A DNA stretch of 7,741 bases from an uncultured Clostridia bacterium (GCA_937881285.1 CALGEU010000023.1:1-7741), one strand, 5' to 3'; positions 1-6,931 are shown, counted from the stretch's first letter. Program-made: numbers and translations. Notes: generated by a model not told the origin, from the letters alone.

Positions 1-1265
1 TTCACCGCACAACCGCCCGGGAGCACGATTTGACTTGCCACGTCGTTGCCGCCGTCGGTGTCAAAACTGACGGTGAAATACTCGCCCGCCGCCGAACTGC
101 CGGTAAAGGTGAGTTTTGCCTGTCCCATCGGGCGTTCGCAAAGAAGATCTGCGTATTTGACGAGAGTTGCGCTGTAACACGCTTTGCCTGCGACCTGATG
201 AAGCACCGTTCCGCCTTCGCCTTCAAGCCAACGCCAGTCGCAAAGTTGATGAAGTTTGAAGTCCGCGCTGTTGAGAAGATACATATCGTCGTCGCCGACA
301 AATCTGTCCGCAACGAAAGGAATTCCCGAATAGGAAAGCGCCTTATATCCGCCGTCGAGAGTGAGATAGTCGATATTCGTACGATTTTTGCAAAGCGCAT
401 CGACGTATTGCTTTCTCATCTTATAGGAAGTGACGATAAAGTCTATCGTGCCGCCCGATGTCTCTTCCACGACGTCGATTGCGTCCTGAATCGCACTCAC
501 GCTGACGGCAGTATTGACGGTTTTGGTGTATGGCTTAAGGAAGGAATAATCGCTTCTTTTGAGACCGTAGATATATTCGCTGTCGCCGAAAATCGCTTCG
601 AGTCCCGTGATTTCATTGTTCTTCGAACCTTGAACGTAAATCTTGTAGCCCGCGCCGTATTGAGAACTTGCGGTTGCGCTCAAAGTGACGACTTTGTTTG
701 CGCGGTCGATAGACGTGATTCTCGCGCCCGAGAAAGTCGTGTCCTTGACTCCGGCGGAAGAATACATATCAATCGTCATACCTTCGATGATACCCTTGAT
801 TGAATCCACGGTGATTTGATTTTTGTTGCTCGTGCTGGCCGCGACGGTGGTTGCGATAAGCCCCGAACCGTCGCCGTAAAGCATACGACCGAAGTTGAAT
901 TTGCTTGCTTTGAGCAATCCTTCCATTTCAGCGTTGAGAAGGTTTACGAATGCGCCTGCGCTGTTTTGAGACGCACGGATAGCCTTGTCCGAAAGCTCGA
1001 TTTTTCCGAAAAGGTTTTTGAGTGTGAGTGTAAATTGCGCATAGTTGTTGCCACCGCTTTGGGGAAGATTGTCGTTTTCTTCACCGCTTCCGACGCCGCC
1101 GTTTATGCCGTACGGCGCAAGTTTTTTCACTTCTTTGCCCCATACGTCGCTTGACGTCTGAGCAATCTTCGCAAAGAGCGGATTTACGCCGACGTTGAGT
1201 TGGTCGGCAAGCACGCCGAGATAAAAAGTCTTAAGGGCTTTATCCGCGTTTGAAATTGTAACCAT
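1..1265 (-). CDS. Phage major capsid protein, HK97-type fold with C-terminal InlB-like extension (3' end cut by window edge)
   Basis: This is the shell protein of the phage head. The frame is open from ATG at 1265 to the left edge, giving 421 residues with no stop, so the true C-terminus lies outside the window. An AGGAG site at 1274-1278, 8 bases upstream, supports the start. Residues 1-150 form the N-terminal part (starts MVTISNADKALKTFYLGVLA). Residues about 148-215 look like the beta-rich insert usual in this Firmicutes capsid group. Residues about 303-385 are the typical end of the fold, with GIPFVADRF, MYLLNSADFKLH and the SATLVKYADLLCERP stretch. Such proteins normally stop near here. 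This one continues through a short Gly/Ser/Ala linker (389-395) into a segment like an InlB B-repeat. It is the fifth visible gene of the head operon and begins 14 bases after the scaffold stop. The family call rests on remembered patterns, not a database search. Confidence 0.88.
   Translation of the reverse strand, partial: MVTISNADKALKTFYLGVLADQLNVGVNPLFAKIAQTSSDVWGKEVKKLAPYGINGGVGSGEENDNLPQSGGNNYAQFTLTLKNLFGKIELSDKAIRASQNSAGAFVNLLNAEMEGLLKASKFNFGRMLYGDGSGLIATTVAASTSNKNQITVDSIKGIIEGMTIDMYSSAGVKDTTFSGARITSIDRANKVVTLSATASSQYGAGYKIYVQGSKNNEITGLEAIFGDSEYIYGLKRSDYSFLKPYTKTVNTAVSVSAIQDAIDVVEETSGGTIDFIVTSYKMRKQYVDALCKNRTNIDYLTLDGGYKALSYSGIPFVADRFVGDDDMYLLNSADFKLHQLCDWRWLEGEGGTVLHQVAGKACYSATLVKYADLLCERPMGQAKLTFTGSSAAGEYFTVSFDTDGGNDVASQIVLPGGCAV
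3..80 (-). other. InlB B-repeat (Listeria-Bacteroides repeat)-like segment at capsid C-terminus, partial
   Basis: Residues 396-421 of the capsid protein read YFTVSFDTDGG, then NDVASQIVLPGGCAV up to the edge. The order (alternating beta strand ending in VSFDTDGG, then VASQ, a hydrophobic pair and PGG) is that of the first half of the InlB B-repeat family (Pfam Flg_new), a small beta-grasp-like module common in surface proteins of gut Firmicutes and Listeria. The second half, usually ending in a GYxFxGWY motif, would lie outside the window. It is in frame with the capsid and no frameshift is needed. An unrelated Ig-like decoration domain is the main alternative. Confidence 0.65.
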
Positions 1266-1279
1266 AATGTTTTCTCCTT

Positions 1280-2032
1280 TTATTCGTTGTTTTTAAGGAA
1301 CATAATCCCTGCTTCTTCCACGGTTTTCGGCTTTCTTGCAAGAGACACGCACGCAAGACCGTCGTCAGCCAAAGTTTTTGGCGGCTGTCCTGCGCGAAGA
1401 GTGCGAAGATATTCTTCTATCACCGCACTTTTGACTTTGTCGCTCGAAAGCACGTAGTCGTTCAAAAATTGTCCGTCCTGCATAAGTTGCTCGGGTGTTC
1501 TGAATTTGTCCAGCAAAACTTTGGTGAGCGCAACGCTGAAGCAATCTTTGTCGTTTTTAAGAGACGGCTCTTCCATGATTTTGCTTGCGATTTCACGGGC
1601 AAACGGTTTTGCGGTCGGGGTCTTTTCAAAGAACTTGTCCGCCGCTTCTTTCCATTTTTCTTCGTTCAACTCGCAATTTTCGCTCGCTCCGCTCTCCAAC
1701 TCTTTGAGTCTTTGAGACTTGCGAGTGAACTCTTTTTCCAGTTCGCCGTAAGCACGCAACAGTTCTTGCGGGTTTTTGAACTTGCCGAGATTTTGTTCTT
1801 TTTGTTCTTCTTTTTCTTTCTTTTCACGACCGCTTTCGCTTGCGTTGCGTTCGTTATCGGAAATCGCGTTTATCTGCGCATTATGCACTTTATCTATGTC
1901 TTTTTGAGTTGTAAACTCTTCGTTTTGCAATTCTCCGCTCATTATCGCATTTGCGATTTCTTCGGATATTGCCGCCGCGGCGGCGTTTTCGACGCCGTCC
2001 TTTATTGCCTTTTCAACGTCTTTTTCGTTCAT
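1280..2032 (-). CDS. Phage capsid scaffold protein
   Basis: This 250-residue, highly charged protein probably acts as the internal scaffold that guides capsid assembly and is lost before or during DNA packaging. The N-terminus has an alanine run (18-22) and is otherwise acidic and helical. Residues about 60-82 are very rich in Lys and Glu. Residues 84-113 contain KFKNPQELLRAYGELEKEF followed by TRKSQRLKELE, a coiled-coil-like stretch I recognise from scaffold proteins placed between portal and capsid genes in Clostridia prophages. The C-terminal third has further amphipathic helices. No protease motif is visible. The start is supported by AAGGAG at 2038-2043, 5 bases upstream. The gene overlaps the portal stop by four bases (ATGA), implying translational coupling. 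The function comes mainly from position between portal and capsid, plus composition. Confidence 0.75.
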   Translation of the reverse strand: MNEKDVEKAIKDGVENAAAAAISEEIANAIMSGELQNEEFTTQKDIDKVHNAQINAISDNERNASESGREKKEKEEQKEQNLGKFKNPQELLRAYGELEKEFTRKSQRLKELESGASENCELNEEKWKEAADKFFEKTPTAKPFAREIASKIMEEPSLKNDKDCFSVALTKVLLDKFRTPEQLMQDGQFLNDYVLSSDKVKSAVIEEYLRTLRAGQPPKTLADDGLACVSLARKPKTVEEAGIMFLKNNE

Positions 2033-3912
2033 ACGCTCTCCTTATCCGCACTCTCGTCGAATTGCCTTTGCATATTTTCAACGCCCTTTGCAAGACTTGC
2101 AAGTTCGGTGTGTTTTGCAATATGGTTTGCCACTCTGTCTCGCACCGATTTGTCGTTGACGCACTTTGTGGAAACGCACATTCTCACGTGTTCCGCAATA
2201 TGCAAAGCGTGGTCGTCGTACACGTCGACGGGGACGTCTTTCTTTTCGAGTTCCATATTTTCTTTGAGTGCTTTCTTTCTGTGGATTTCGTCGTTGCTTC
2301 TGCCGTCTTCCCAGTTGCCGAAGCCGAGAATTTCAAACAGTCTCGCTTTCGTGCTTGCATTGAGTTTTCCGTTTTCGTCGGCAAAAAGCCCGAGTTTGAG
2401 CAAGTCGTACACCATTGCTCGGCGTGCCGAAAGCGTGTCTTCTATGTCGCTTATTGTGTCGAAAACTATATCTTCGCTGTCGATATTGCCGGCGCAGAAA
2501 GACGCGATTTCCACTTCTCCGTTGTCTCCCGTGATACGTTTCACTCTCGGCACTTTTGCAAACTGGCGATATAATCTCAGCACCTGCTTGCTTATGCGTT
2601 TTATGCTTTCTCTAAGGCTATCCGCCGTGAGCGCGATACGCGTGTCGTCCTGTTCGAGAAGAAGAGATATTGCCGTTCCCGACGCAACGTTTGCAGGGAC
2701 TTGAGAATACGTCGTCACTTCGCTCACGCCGCTTATCATCACAAATTCGTTGAGCAACTTTTCTTCTTCTCTTGAAAACTCGCTCGGCACTTGAGTTGGA
2801 GAAAGCATAATCGGCGGAGTGCTGCCCTGTCTGTACACGACCACTTTTCCCGGCGGAAGTCCTTCTTCTTCGAGATCGTCGGTGTCAACAGAGCCGTCTT
2901 CGACCGCCATAACGCCCACTGCCATTCTGTTCATAAACTCGTGCTTTCTGTTCTTGACGGTGTTGTAAGCACGCTGAACGGGAATTATGCGTTCAACAAC
3001 GCTCGTGCCGAAAAAGTTGGTGAGATTGTCTATGCACACCTGCTTTGAAAACGGGTATCCGCGCGTGCCGTCTTCTCCGTTGAGATAAGGCATATCGCCT
3101 TGATAAAGAAGAGTGTCGCCTGCAACGATAATCAATCTTCCGTTCGGATACTCGTGAGTCGGCGCTTCGTATTTTTCGATGACGGTCACGCTGTCTTCTC
3201 TCTTTTCGCTGACGATTTTGGGCACCGACGCGGTGTATCCGAATCCGCCGCCCACTTGTGCGTTGTCAAACGAGAACACGTTCACTTCTCCGCCTTTCAC
3301 GTCCTTGCCCCAAATTTTCTTGACTTCCTTTGTCGTGAGCACCTTTGCGTGCATAACGGACGATTGCTTGTCGATGTCGGTGATCGCGATGTCTTCGGGA
3401 AAAATCTCAAACGGCGGGCAAAGCGTAATCGTGACGTCCCCTTCCTTTATTTCTCCGCTCGCATCGAGTGCGTGACCTTTTTCCGCATCCCACGTCACTT
3501 TGAAAAACGCACAGCCCGTAATTTCGCTCCAAGAATTCGCAAGCGCAAGTTGCGACGAAAAATCGTTTTCTTTGCAAACCGCGTCTATAAGTTTTGTCGC
3601 AAGCGACGCGCTCGCCACGTCTTCGTCGTCGCTCGTTGCAGGGCGCACCTGCGCTTTTGCCTTAACCCTGCCGAGTTTTGCAAGTCGCGTTTCGAGTATA
3701 GGCGCGATGTGATTGTACACTTCCCTTTCTTGCCAGAAATACTCCTTTCCGCTCTCTTCGATGTCGCCCTTAGACGAAATCTGCGCAAACTGATTGCCCA
3801 CGACAAAATTCATATTGAGTCGCCAGTTCAGTTCGACGGGACGTCTTGCTTCTTGTCGTTTTTTGAAATCGGCGGTTATTTCCGCAACGATTTTCTCTTC
3901 AATTTTGGACAT
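2029..3912 (-). CDS. Phage portal protein, P22-like
   Basis: The portal forms the ring at one vertex of the head through which the terminase pumps DNA and to which the tail joins. The frame encodes 627 residues, typical for P22-like portals. Visible marks are a helical, charged N-terminus followed by LNWRLNMNFVVGNQFAQI (28-45), EREVYNHIAPILETRLAKL (62-80), the EITGCAFFKVTWD stretch (130-142), PPFEIFPEDIAITDID (166-181), and the PVQRAYNTVKNRKHEFMNR helix (311-329). Around 395-420 lies the GVSEVTTYSQVPANVASGTA region, as expected near the ring's inner face. The tail end carries a His-rich DDHALHIAEH element (566-575) often seen in Firmicutes relatives. AGGAGA at 3919-3924, 6 bases upstream, fixes the start. 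The gene lies 16 bases after the small upstream gene and overlaps the scaffold start. All parts look intact. Confidence 0.9.
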   Translation of the reverse strand: MSKIEEKIVAEITADFKKRQEARRPVELNWRLNMNFVVGNQFAQISSKGDIEESGKEYFWQEREVYNHIAPILETRLAKLGRVKAKAQVRPATSDDEDVASASLATKLIDAVCKENDFSSQLALANSWSEITGCAFFKVTWDAEKGHALDASGEIKEGDVTITLCPPFEIFPEDIAITDIDKQSSVMHAKVLTTKEVKKIWGKDVKGGEVNVFSFDNAQVGGGFGYTASVPKIVSEKREDSVTVIEKYEAPTHEYPNGRLIIVAGDTLLYQGDMPYLNGEDGTRGYPFSKQVCIDNLTNFFGTSVVERIIPVQRAYNTVKNRKHEFMNRMAVGVMAVEDGSVDTDDLEEEGLPPGKVVVYRQGSTPPIMLSPTQVPSEFSREEEKLLNEFVMISGVSEVTTYSQVPANVASGTAISLLLEQDDTRIALTADSLRESIKRISKQVLRLYRQFAKVPRVKRITGDNGEVEIASFCAGNIDSEDIVFDTISDIEDTLSARRAMVYDLLKLGLFADENGKLNASTKARLFEILGFGNWEDGRSNDEIHRKKALKENMELEKKDVPVDVYDDHALHIAEHVRMCVSTKCVNDKSVRDRVANHIAKHTELASLAKGVENMQRQFDESADKESV

Positions 3913-3928
3913 TTGTCATCTCCTGATT

Positions 3929-4336
3929 TTATTTTGTTTTCTTGTTGTTTTTCCGCACTCCGTCTTTTCGTGCGTTTCCCGTTTCGTTTTCGGATTGTCC
4001 GTTAGCCGCGCGTGTGCCGACATTATTGCCCGAAAAATCGACGGACAAGTTTTCAAGTTTTTCCTGTTTTTCTTGTTCTTCCCTGTAAAGTTCGCACAAA
4101 AGTCGGTGTTTCTCCCTTTCGAGTTCTTCGTCGCTCATCTCGGATATTTCTCCGTCTTTGCAAATCTCCATATACGTTTTCAGCGCGGCGGCGTCCGGCG
4201 GACAATACTTTTCGGACACCTTTCGTTTAGTGAGCGCAATCTCTCCGCCGTCCGTCACCGAGTACTCTTCCTGCACTTCGCTGAAACTGTAACCCTTTGC
4301 TCTCTTTATGAGCGCGTTTATCAATTCTTCATCCAT
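3929..4336 (-). CDS. Small phage protein with terminase-small-subunit-like motif
   Basis: This 135-residue protein lies between the large terminase and the portal. Residues about 8-58 read as LIKRAKGYSFSEVQEEY, a short acidic turn, then LTKRKVSEKYCPPDAAALK. This order (KRAxGY, a strand pair, a basic KR(K)V stretch, then PPDxxAL) resembles the C-terminal part of many small terminase subunits, where the motif usually continues as a FWLKNRRP element, absent here. Residues 67-95 form a charged helix, likely a coiled coil. The last 40 residues are Asn/Gly/Lys-rich and probably disordered. There is no room for the N-terminal helix-turn-helix DNA-binding domain of a full small terminase. The start overlaps the terminase by 16 bases and has GAAGGG at 4344-4349, 7 bases upstream. 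It could help DNA packaging or be an adaptor of unknown role. The gene is certain; its function is not. Confidence 0.6.
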   Translation of the reverse strand: MDEELINALIKRAKGYSFSEVQEEYSVTDGGEIALTKRKVSEKYCPPDAAALKTYMEICKDGEISEMSDEELEREKHRLLCELYREEQEKQEKLENLSVDFSGNNVGTRAANGQSENETGNARKDGVRKNNKKTK

Positions 4337-5757
4337 ATCCTTTCCCTTCTTGCGTCTCTCATCATTCTTTCCTTGTCTATCTGAATCTGACTTTTCGGCG
4401 GTGGAAGCGGTTTTGTCGGGCGCGGTTGCGTCATGACGAAATACCTTAATTCGTCAAGAGCGTGGTCGTCCGTTTTTTTAGGTCTGTCGTTGTCTCCCCA
4501 CCAGTAACTTTTCAGTTCTCGAATTAAATTCACACAGTTTTTGAAAATATAGATTTTGGGCGGTCTTTGCTCAAACAAAGACTTTATACGTTGAATTCCG
4601 CTATATAAATCCTTGTTTACGTTGGTGTTGACAAGTATGCCCTTTTCGCAAAACAACTCCGCGACGCTCTTCTGACTTGCAAGCGTGCGTTGATTTGCAG
4701 CGCTGTCTATAAGTGCCGTGAGCCGTCCTTTCGCGTCCCTTTTCCAACCTATCTCGTCGGCAATTTCAAAGATTTTCTTCACGTGATAATCAACGCTTTG
4801 CCCCGCTTTGAAATGCTCGGCAACAACGTATATGTTTCCGTCGAAATCTACTGCGTAAAAGTGGCAACTCGTCGGGTTTGTAAGTCCCGGGTCTATGGAT
4901 ATATTCGTTTGCCACTCTTTCGGCACGTCGAACGGGTCTATCACGTGCACGCTCTGGTCAAACTCGGGATAGACGAGACCTTCGCCGACGGTGAATTTTC
5001 CGTATCGGCGCGAGAGTTGGTCCTGTTCGCTCACCGACGAAGTCATCGCCTTTATCTCTTCTTTGTCGAGATACGGATTGTCGCTCCACTCCATATATTC
5101 GCACCACACCTGCGGGTCGTTCTTTTCGTTGAGTTCTATCTCGTCGTACACCCACGTCAACCCTTTCAGCGGCGTCATAGTTCCGAACACGTCTCCGCAC
5201 TTGTCGAACACGCGCATACGGCACTCGTCGTATATGTCCTTTGGCGGTTCTTCGTCAAACCACACGAAATCCAGCGAAGTTCCCTGAAAGCGTTCCCGTC
5301 CCTGGTCGCAGGATTTGAAACCGATTTTGCTTATACCGCCAAAGACGTTTTTCACGAGAATGTAGTCTATGACGCCGTATTCCGCCGCGCCCTTTTTGCC
5401 TTCGCGCATGACGACGTCGGAAATGTATCTTTCGGGAAGATATTTGAGAATTTTTGCTTGCGCTACGTCGCGTTGCACCTGTTGAGTGAGACTCACCACC
5501 CAGCCGAATACGTCTTTTCTGTTTTCTCTGAAAGGATGAATTCCGCGCGCCATCCACACGCTTTCCACCGCTCCGCACTCCGTTTTTCCCGTGCGGTTTC
5601 CGCCGAAAACCCAACGATTGCGCTTTTTGCATTTGTGAAAAAGCATTTGCTTTTGATGCACTCTGTCTTTGTTGTAGCAAGAAAGAGCGTCGGCTCGCCT
5701 GTCATTTATTTCACGTTCGATTTTGAGAAGTCTGAGCAAAGTGGAATTGTCTTTCAT
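4321..5757 (-). CDS. terL: Phage terminase large subunit (ATPase and nuclease)
   Basis: This is the DNA-packaging motor: it cuts concatemeric phage DNA and drives it into the procapsid through the portal with ATP. The 478-residue length fits the family. The N-terminal ATPase has Walker A GGNRTGKT (52-59), a Walker B ending LDFVWFDEE (162-170, with D168 and catalytic E169) and the coupling motif GTMTPLKG (192-199). The C-terminal RNase H-like nuclease has its likely metal-binding acids in SIDPG (D289), ALIDSA (D351) and the DDHALDELRY segment (D430/D431/D435). All key residues are present, so the enzyme should be active. It is the first gene of the minus-strand head operon. The ATG at 5757 is the first possible start, because an in-frame stop lies seven codons upstream (5776-5778). 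It has no clear Shine-Dalgarno site. Confidence 0.95.
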   Translation of the reverse strand: MKDNSTLLRLLKIEREINDRRADALSCYNKDRVHQKQMLFHKCKKRNRWVFGGNRTGKTECGAVESVWMARGIHPFRENRKDVFGWVVSLTQQVQRDVAQAKILKYLPERYISDVVMREGKKGAAEYGVIDYILVKNVFGGISKIGFKSCDQGRERFQGTSLDFVWFDEEPPKDIYDECRMRVFDKCGDVFGTMTPLKGLTWVYDEIELNEKNDPQVWCEYMEWSDNPYLDKEEIKAMTSSVSEQDQLSRRYGKFTVGEGLVYPEFDQSVHVIDPFDVPKEWQTNISIDPGLTNPTSCHFYAVDFDGNIYVVAEHFKAGQSVDYHVKKIFEIADEIGWKRDAKGRLTALIDSAANQRTLASQKSVAELFCEKGILVNTNVNKDLYSGIQRIKSLFEQRPPKIYIFKNCVNLIRELKSYWWGDNDRPKKTDDHALDELRYFVMTQPRPTKPLPPPKSQIQIDKERMMRDARRERIWMKN

Positions 5758-5763
5758 ACGCGA

Positions 5764-5793
5764 ATAATAAGACCGCTATCCGCGAAAAACCAA
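5764..5793 (-). promoter_or_regulatory. Candidate promoter of the head operon, close to the terminase ATG
   Basis: On the minus strand there is TTGGTT (5788-5793), an 18-base spacer, and TATTAT (5764-5769), followed by six bases and the ATG. The -10 box matches TATAAT at five of six positions; the -35 box is poor. If used, the transcript would start at or next to the ATG and be leaderless, which agrees with the missing Shine-Dalgarno site. A rival is TTGCCA (5821-5826), 18 bases, CATAAA (5797-5802), which would give a leader of roughly 30 bases or more. The late operon may also be read from further upstream. Confidence 0.3.
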
Positions 5794-5834
5794 AAATTTA
5801 TGACACGCAAATCTTCCGTTTGGCAAAAAATTCC

Positions 5835-5883
5835 TTGAAAATGCATATAAAGACTTTTATTTTGGAAAGGATTATAGTATTAT
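5835..5883 (+). promoter_or_regulatory. Candidate promoter(s) for the membrane protein gene
   Basis: Two options are visible. TTGAAA (5835-5840), 17 bases, TATTTT (5858-5863) has a good -35 and a modest -10 and would give a leader of about 20 bases. TATTAT (5878-5883) lies exactly six bases before the ATG, with no convincing -35, and would give a leaderless message. The nearest purine-rich site, GGAAAGG (5864-5870), is 19 bases from the ATG, too far for a normal ribosome site. Confidence 0.3.
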
Positions 5884-5889
5884 AAAGTT

Positions 5890-6861
5890 ATGAAAAATTG
5901 TCATGCAAAAAACATATTTTCAATTCTCGGAACGATTGCAATCTGCGTATGTCTCGCAATCTGCGTGCTTGCGTGCGTGCTTTTGCCGTTGTCCGTAGCG
6001 CAAGCCGACTCGTCGATGAACGTCATCGTTGCGCCCGTGTCGAATCTCGAAGGAAACGCGACTGCCGGTGCTTCGTCGATTAAACTTGCCATCAACAGTT
6101 TTGAATTTTATATCCCCGAAAGTTATTATCTCACCAACCTGAGAAGCGCTTTCGGCACCTATTATTCCGTGACGTACTGCGGTTTCGATTTCTATTTTGA
6201 ATCCGAAACGACTCCGCAAACCACAACCGTGACTTTTCAGGACGGCGTTTCTCCCTATCCCGACATCGTTCTCACGATAAAAGACGGAGCGACTCTTTCG
6301 TCAAGCGACGTCACAAGCGAGCATACGATAAGATTTTTGGGCTTCGCAACCGACGATTCGTCAAATATCTTCGTCGTTGCCACCAAGGACGGAAACAGCG
6401 TCTTCTCTTTTGAATCGAAAGATTCTTTCAATGAATTTACGGTGGCATATCACCCGATAGCACAAGCGGAAAGAGACAGAATTCTCGACAGCAAAAAGCC
6501 CGTCGAACCGAGCGGCGGAGATATAGTTCCCAACACGTCGCTTGCACTTCGCATAGTGCTCATAATAGGCATTTGCGTGCCTGCGGTCATCATTGCGGTG
6601 CTTCTTTTCAAGCCGTCCAAAAACGACCGTTCGCAAGGAAAGAGCGTCATGCGCCGCCACCGCGGAAAGAACGATTTCGACTACGACTCCACTCGCTCGT
6701 ACAACCCCGACGGCTACGATGACCGTCCACGTTACGACGAGCAAGGCAGACCGATATACGACGGAAGAAACGGCTATGATAGAAATTATCGCGACGACCG
6801 AAACGATTACCCGAACCAAAACGGGTACCAGAGCGACAGAAACGACGATTACAGAAGATAA
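5890..6861 (+). CDS. Secreted-domain membrane protein with disordered Tyr/Asp/Arg-rich cytoplasmic tail, unknown function
   Basis: I do not recognise this 323-residue protein. Residues 1-39 form a signal peptide or signal anchor: a short basic start, a long Cys-rich hydrophobic core (9-36) and a plausible cleavage site AQA|D at 39/40. Residues 40-217 are a mostly beta-like outer domain rich in Ser, Thr and aromatic residues. A membrane helix follows at about 219-240 (ALRIVLIIGICVPAVIIAVLL), then a basic stop-transfer cluster (241-260). Residues 261-323 are low complexity, made of Tyr, Asp, Arg, Asn and Gly, with ten tyrosines and repeated DRND/DDRN units, probably disordered in the cytoplasm. 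Topology is thus a type I protein: outside domain, one helix, inside tail. An in-frame stop at 5875-5877 makes 5890 the first possible start, but no close ribosome site is seen. It diverges from the phage operon and ends at an intrinsic terminator, so it is probably a single-gene unit of host origin. Confidence 0.8.
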   Translation: MKNCHAKNIFSILGTIAICVCLAICVLACVLLPLSVAQADSSMNVIVAPVSNLEGNATAGASSIKLAINSFEFYIPESYYLTNLRSAFGTYYSVTYCGFDFYFESETTPQTTTVTFQDGVSPYPDIVLTIKDGATLSSSDVTSEHTIRFLGFATDDSSNIFVVATKDGNSVFSFESKDSFNEFTVAYHPIAQAERDRILDSKKPVEPSGGDIVPNTSLALRIVLIIGICVPAVIIAVLLFKPSKNDRSQGKSVMRRHRGKNDFDYDSTRSYNPDGYDDRPRYDEQGRPIYDGRNGYDRNYRDDRNDYPNQNGYQSDRNDDYRR

Positions 6862-6872
6862 ACGAAAATTTC

Positions 6873-6909
6873 ATTGCCGAGCGTTTGAAAGCGTATCGGC
6901 AATTTTTTT
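6873..6909 (+). terminator. Intrinsic terminator after the membrane protein gene
   Basis: A perfect 8-base stem (ATTGCCGA at 6873-6880, TCGGCAAT at 6896-6903) encloses a 15-base loop that can partly pair further, and runs straight into seven T (6903-6909). It starts 11 bases after the stop codon and ends 22 bases before the next ATG. Confidence 0.8.
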
Positions 6910-6931
6910 GAGAGAAATTTCAAGGTGAAAA

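Larger units (their letters stand above)
5758..5889. other. AT-rich divergent intergenic region; candidate prophage/host junction
   Basis: This 132-base gap lies between the start codons of the minus-strand terminase and the plus-strand membrane protein, so it must hold control signals for both sides. It has no open frame of note, no tRNA and no clear terminator. An imperfect inverted repeat (CCTTGAAAAT at 5833-5842 against ATTTTGGAAAGG at 5859-5870) could be an operator but is weak. If the phage block is a prophage, an attachment core might lie here; this cannot be tested without the other end. Confidence 0.45.

Noticed and set aside
30..1154. Two plus-strand open frames (30-803 and 816-1154)
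   Set aside because: Both are antisense to the capsid gene, which reads without a stop from 1265 to the left edge and matches the capsid fold.
1971..1984. Perfect 14-base GC-rich palindrome GCCGCCGCGGCGGC
   Set aside because: It sits inside the scaffold gene and encodes a run of alanines, so repeated GCG/GCC codons explain it.
1469..2704. Long open frame of 411 codons on the plus strand
   Set aside because: It lies antisense to the scaffold and portal genes, which are supported by ribosome sites, gene order and family patterns. Its product is Phe/Ser/Leu-rich with no domain, as expected for the complement of a charged-protein gene with few reverse stops.
4690..5838. Open frame of 382 codons on the plus strand
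   Set aside because: It is fully antisense to the terminase, whose catalytic motifs are all present. The translation shows no recognisable motif and there is no ribosome site.
5833..5870. Imperfect inverted repeat in the divergent gap as an operator or terminator
   Set aside because: The arms differ by two bases in length, the stem is AT-rich and no T tract follows. It is too weak to claim as a site and is only mentioned under the intergenic entry.
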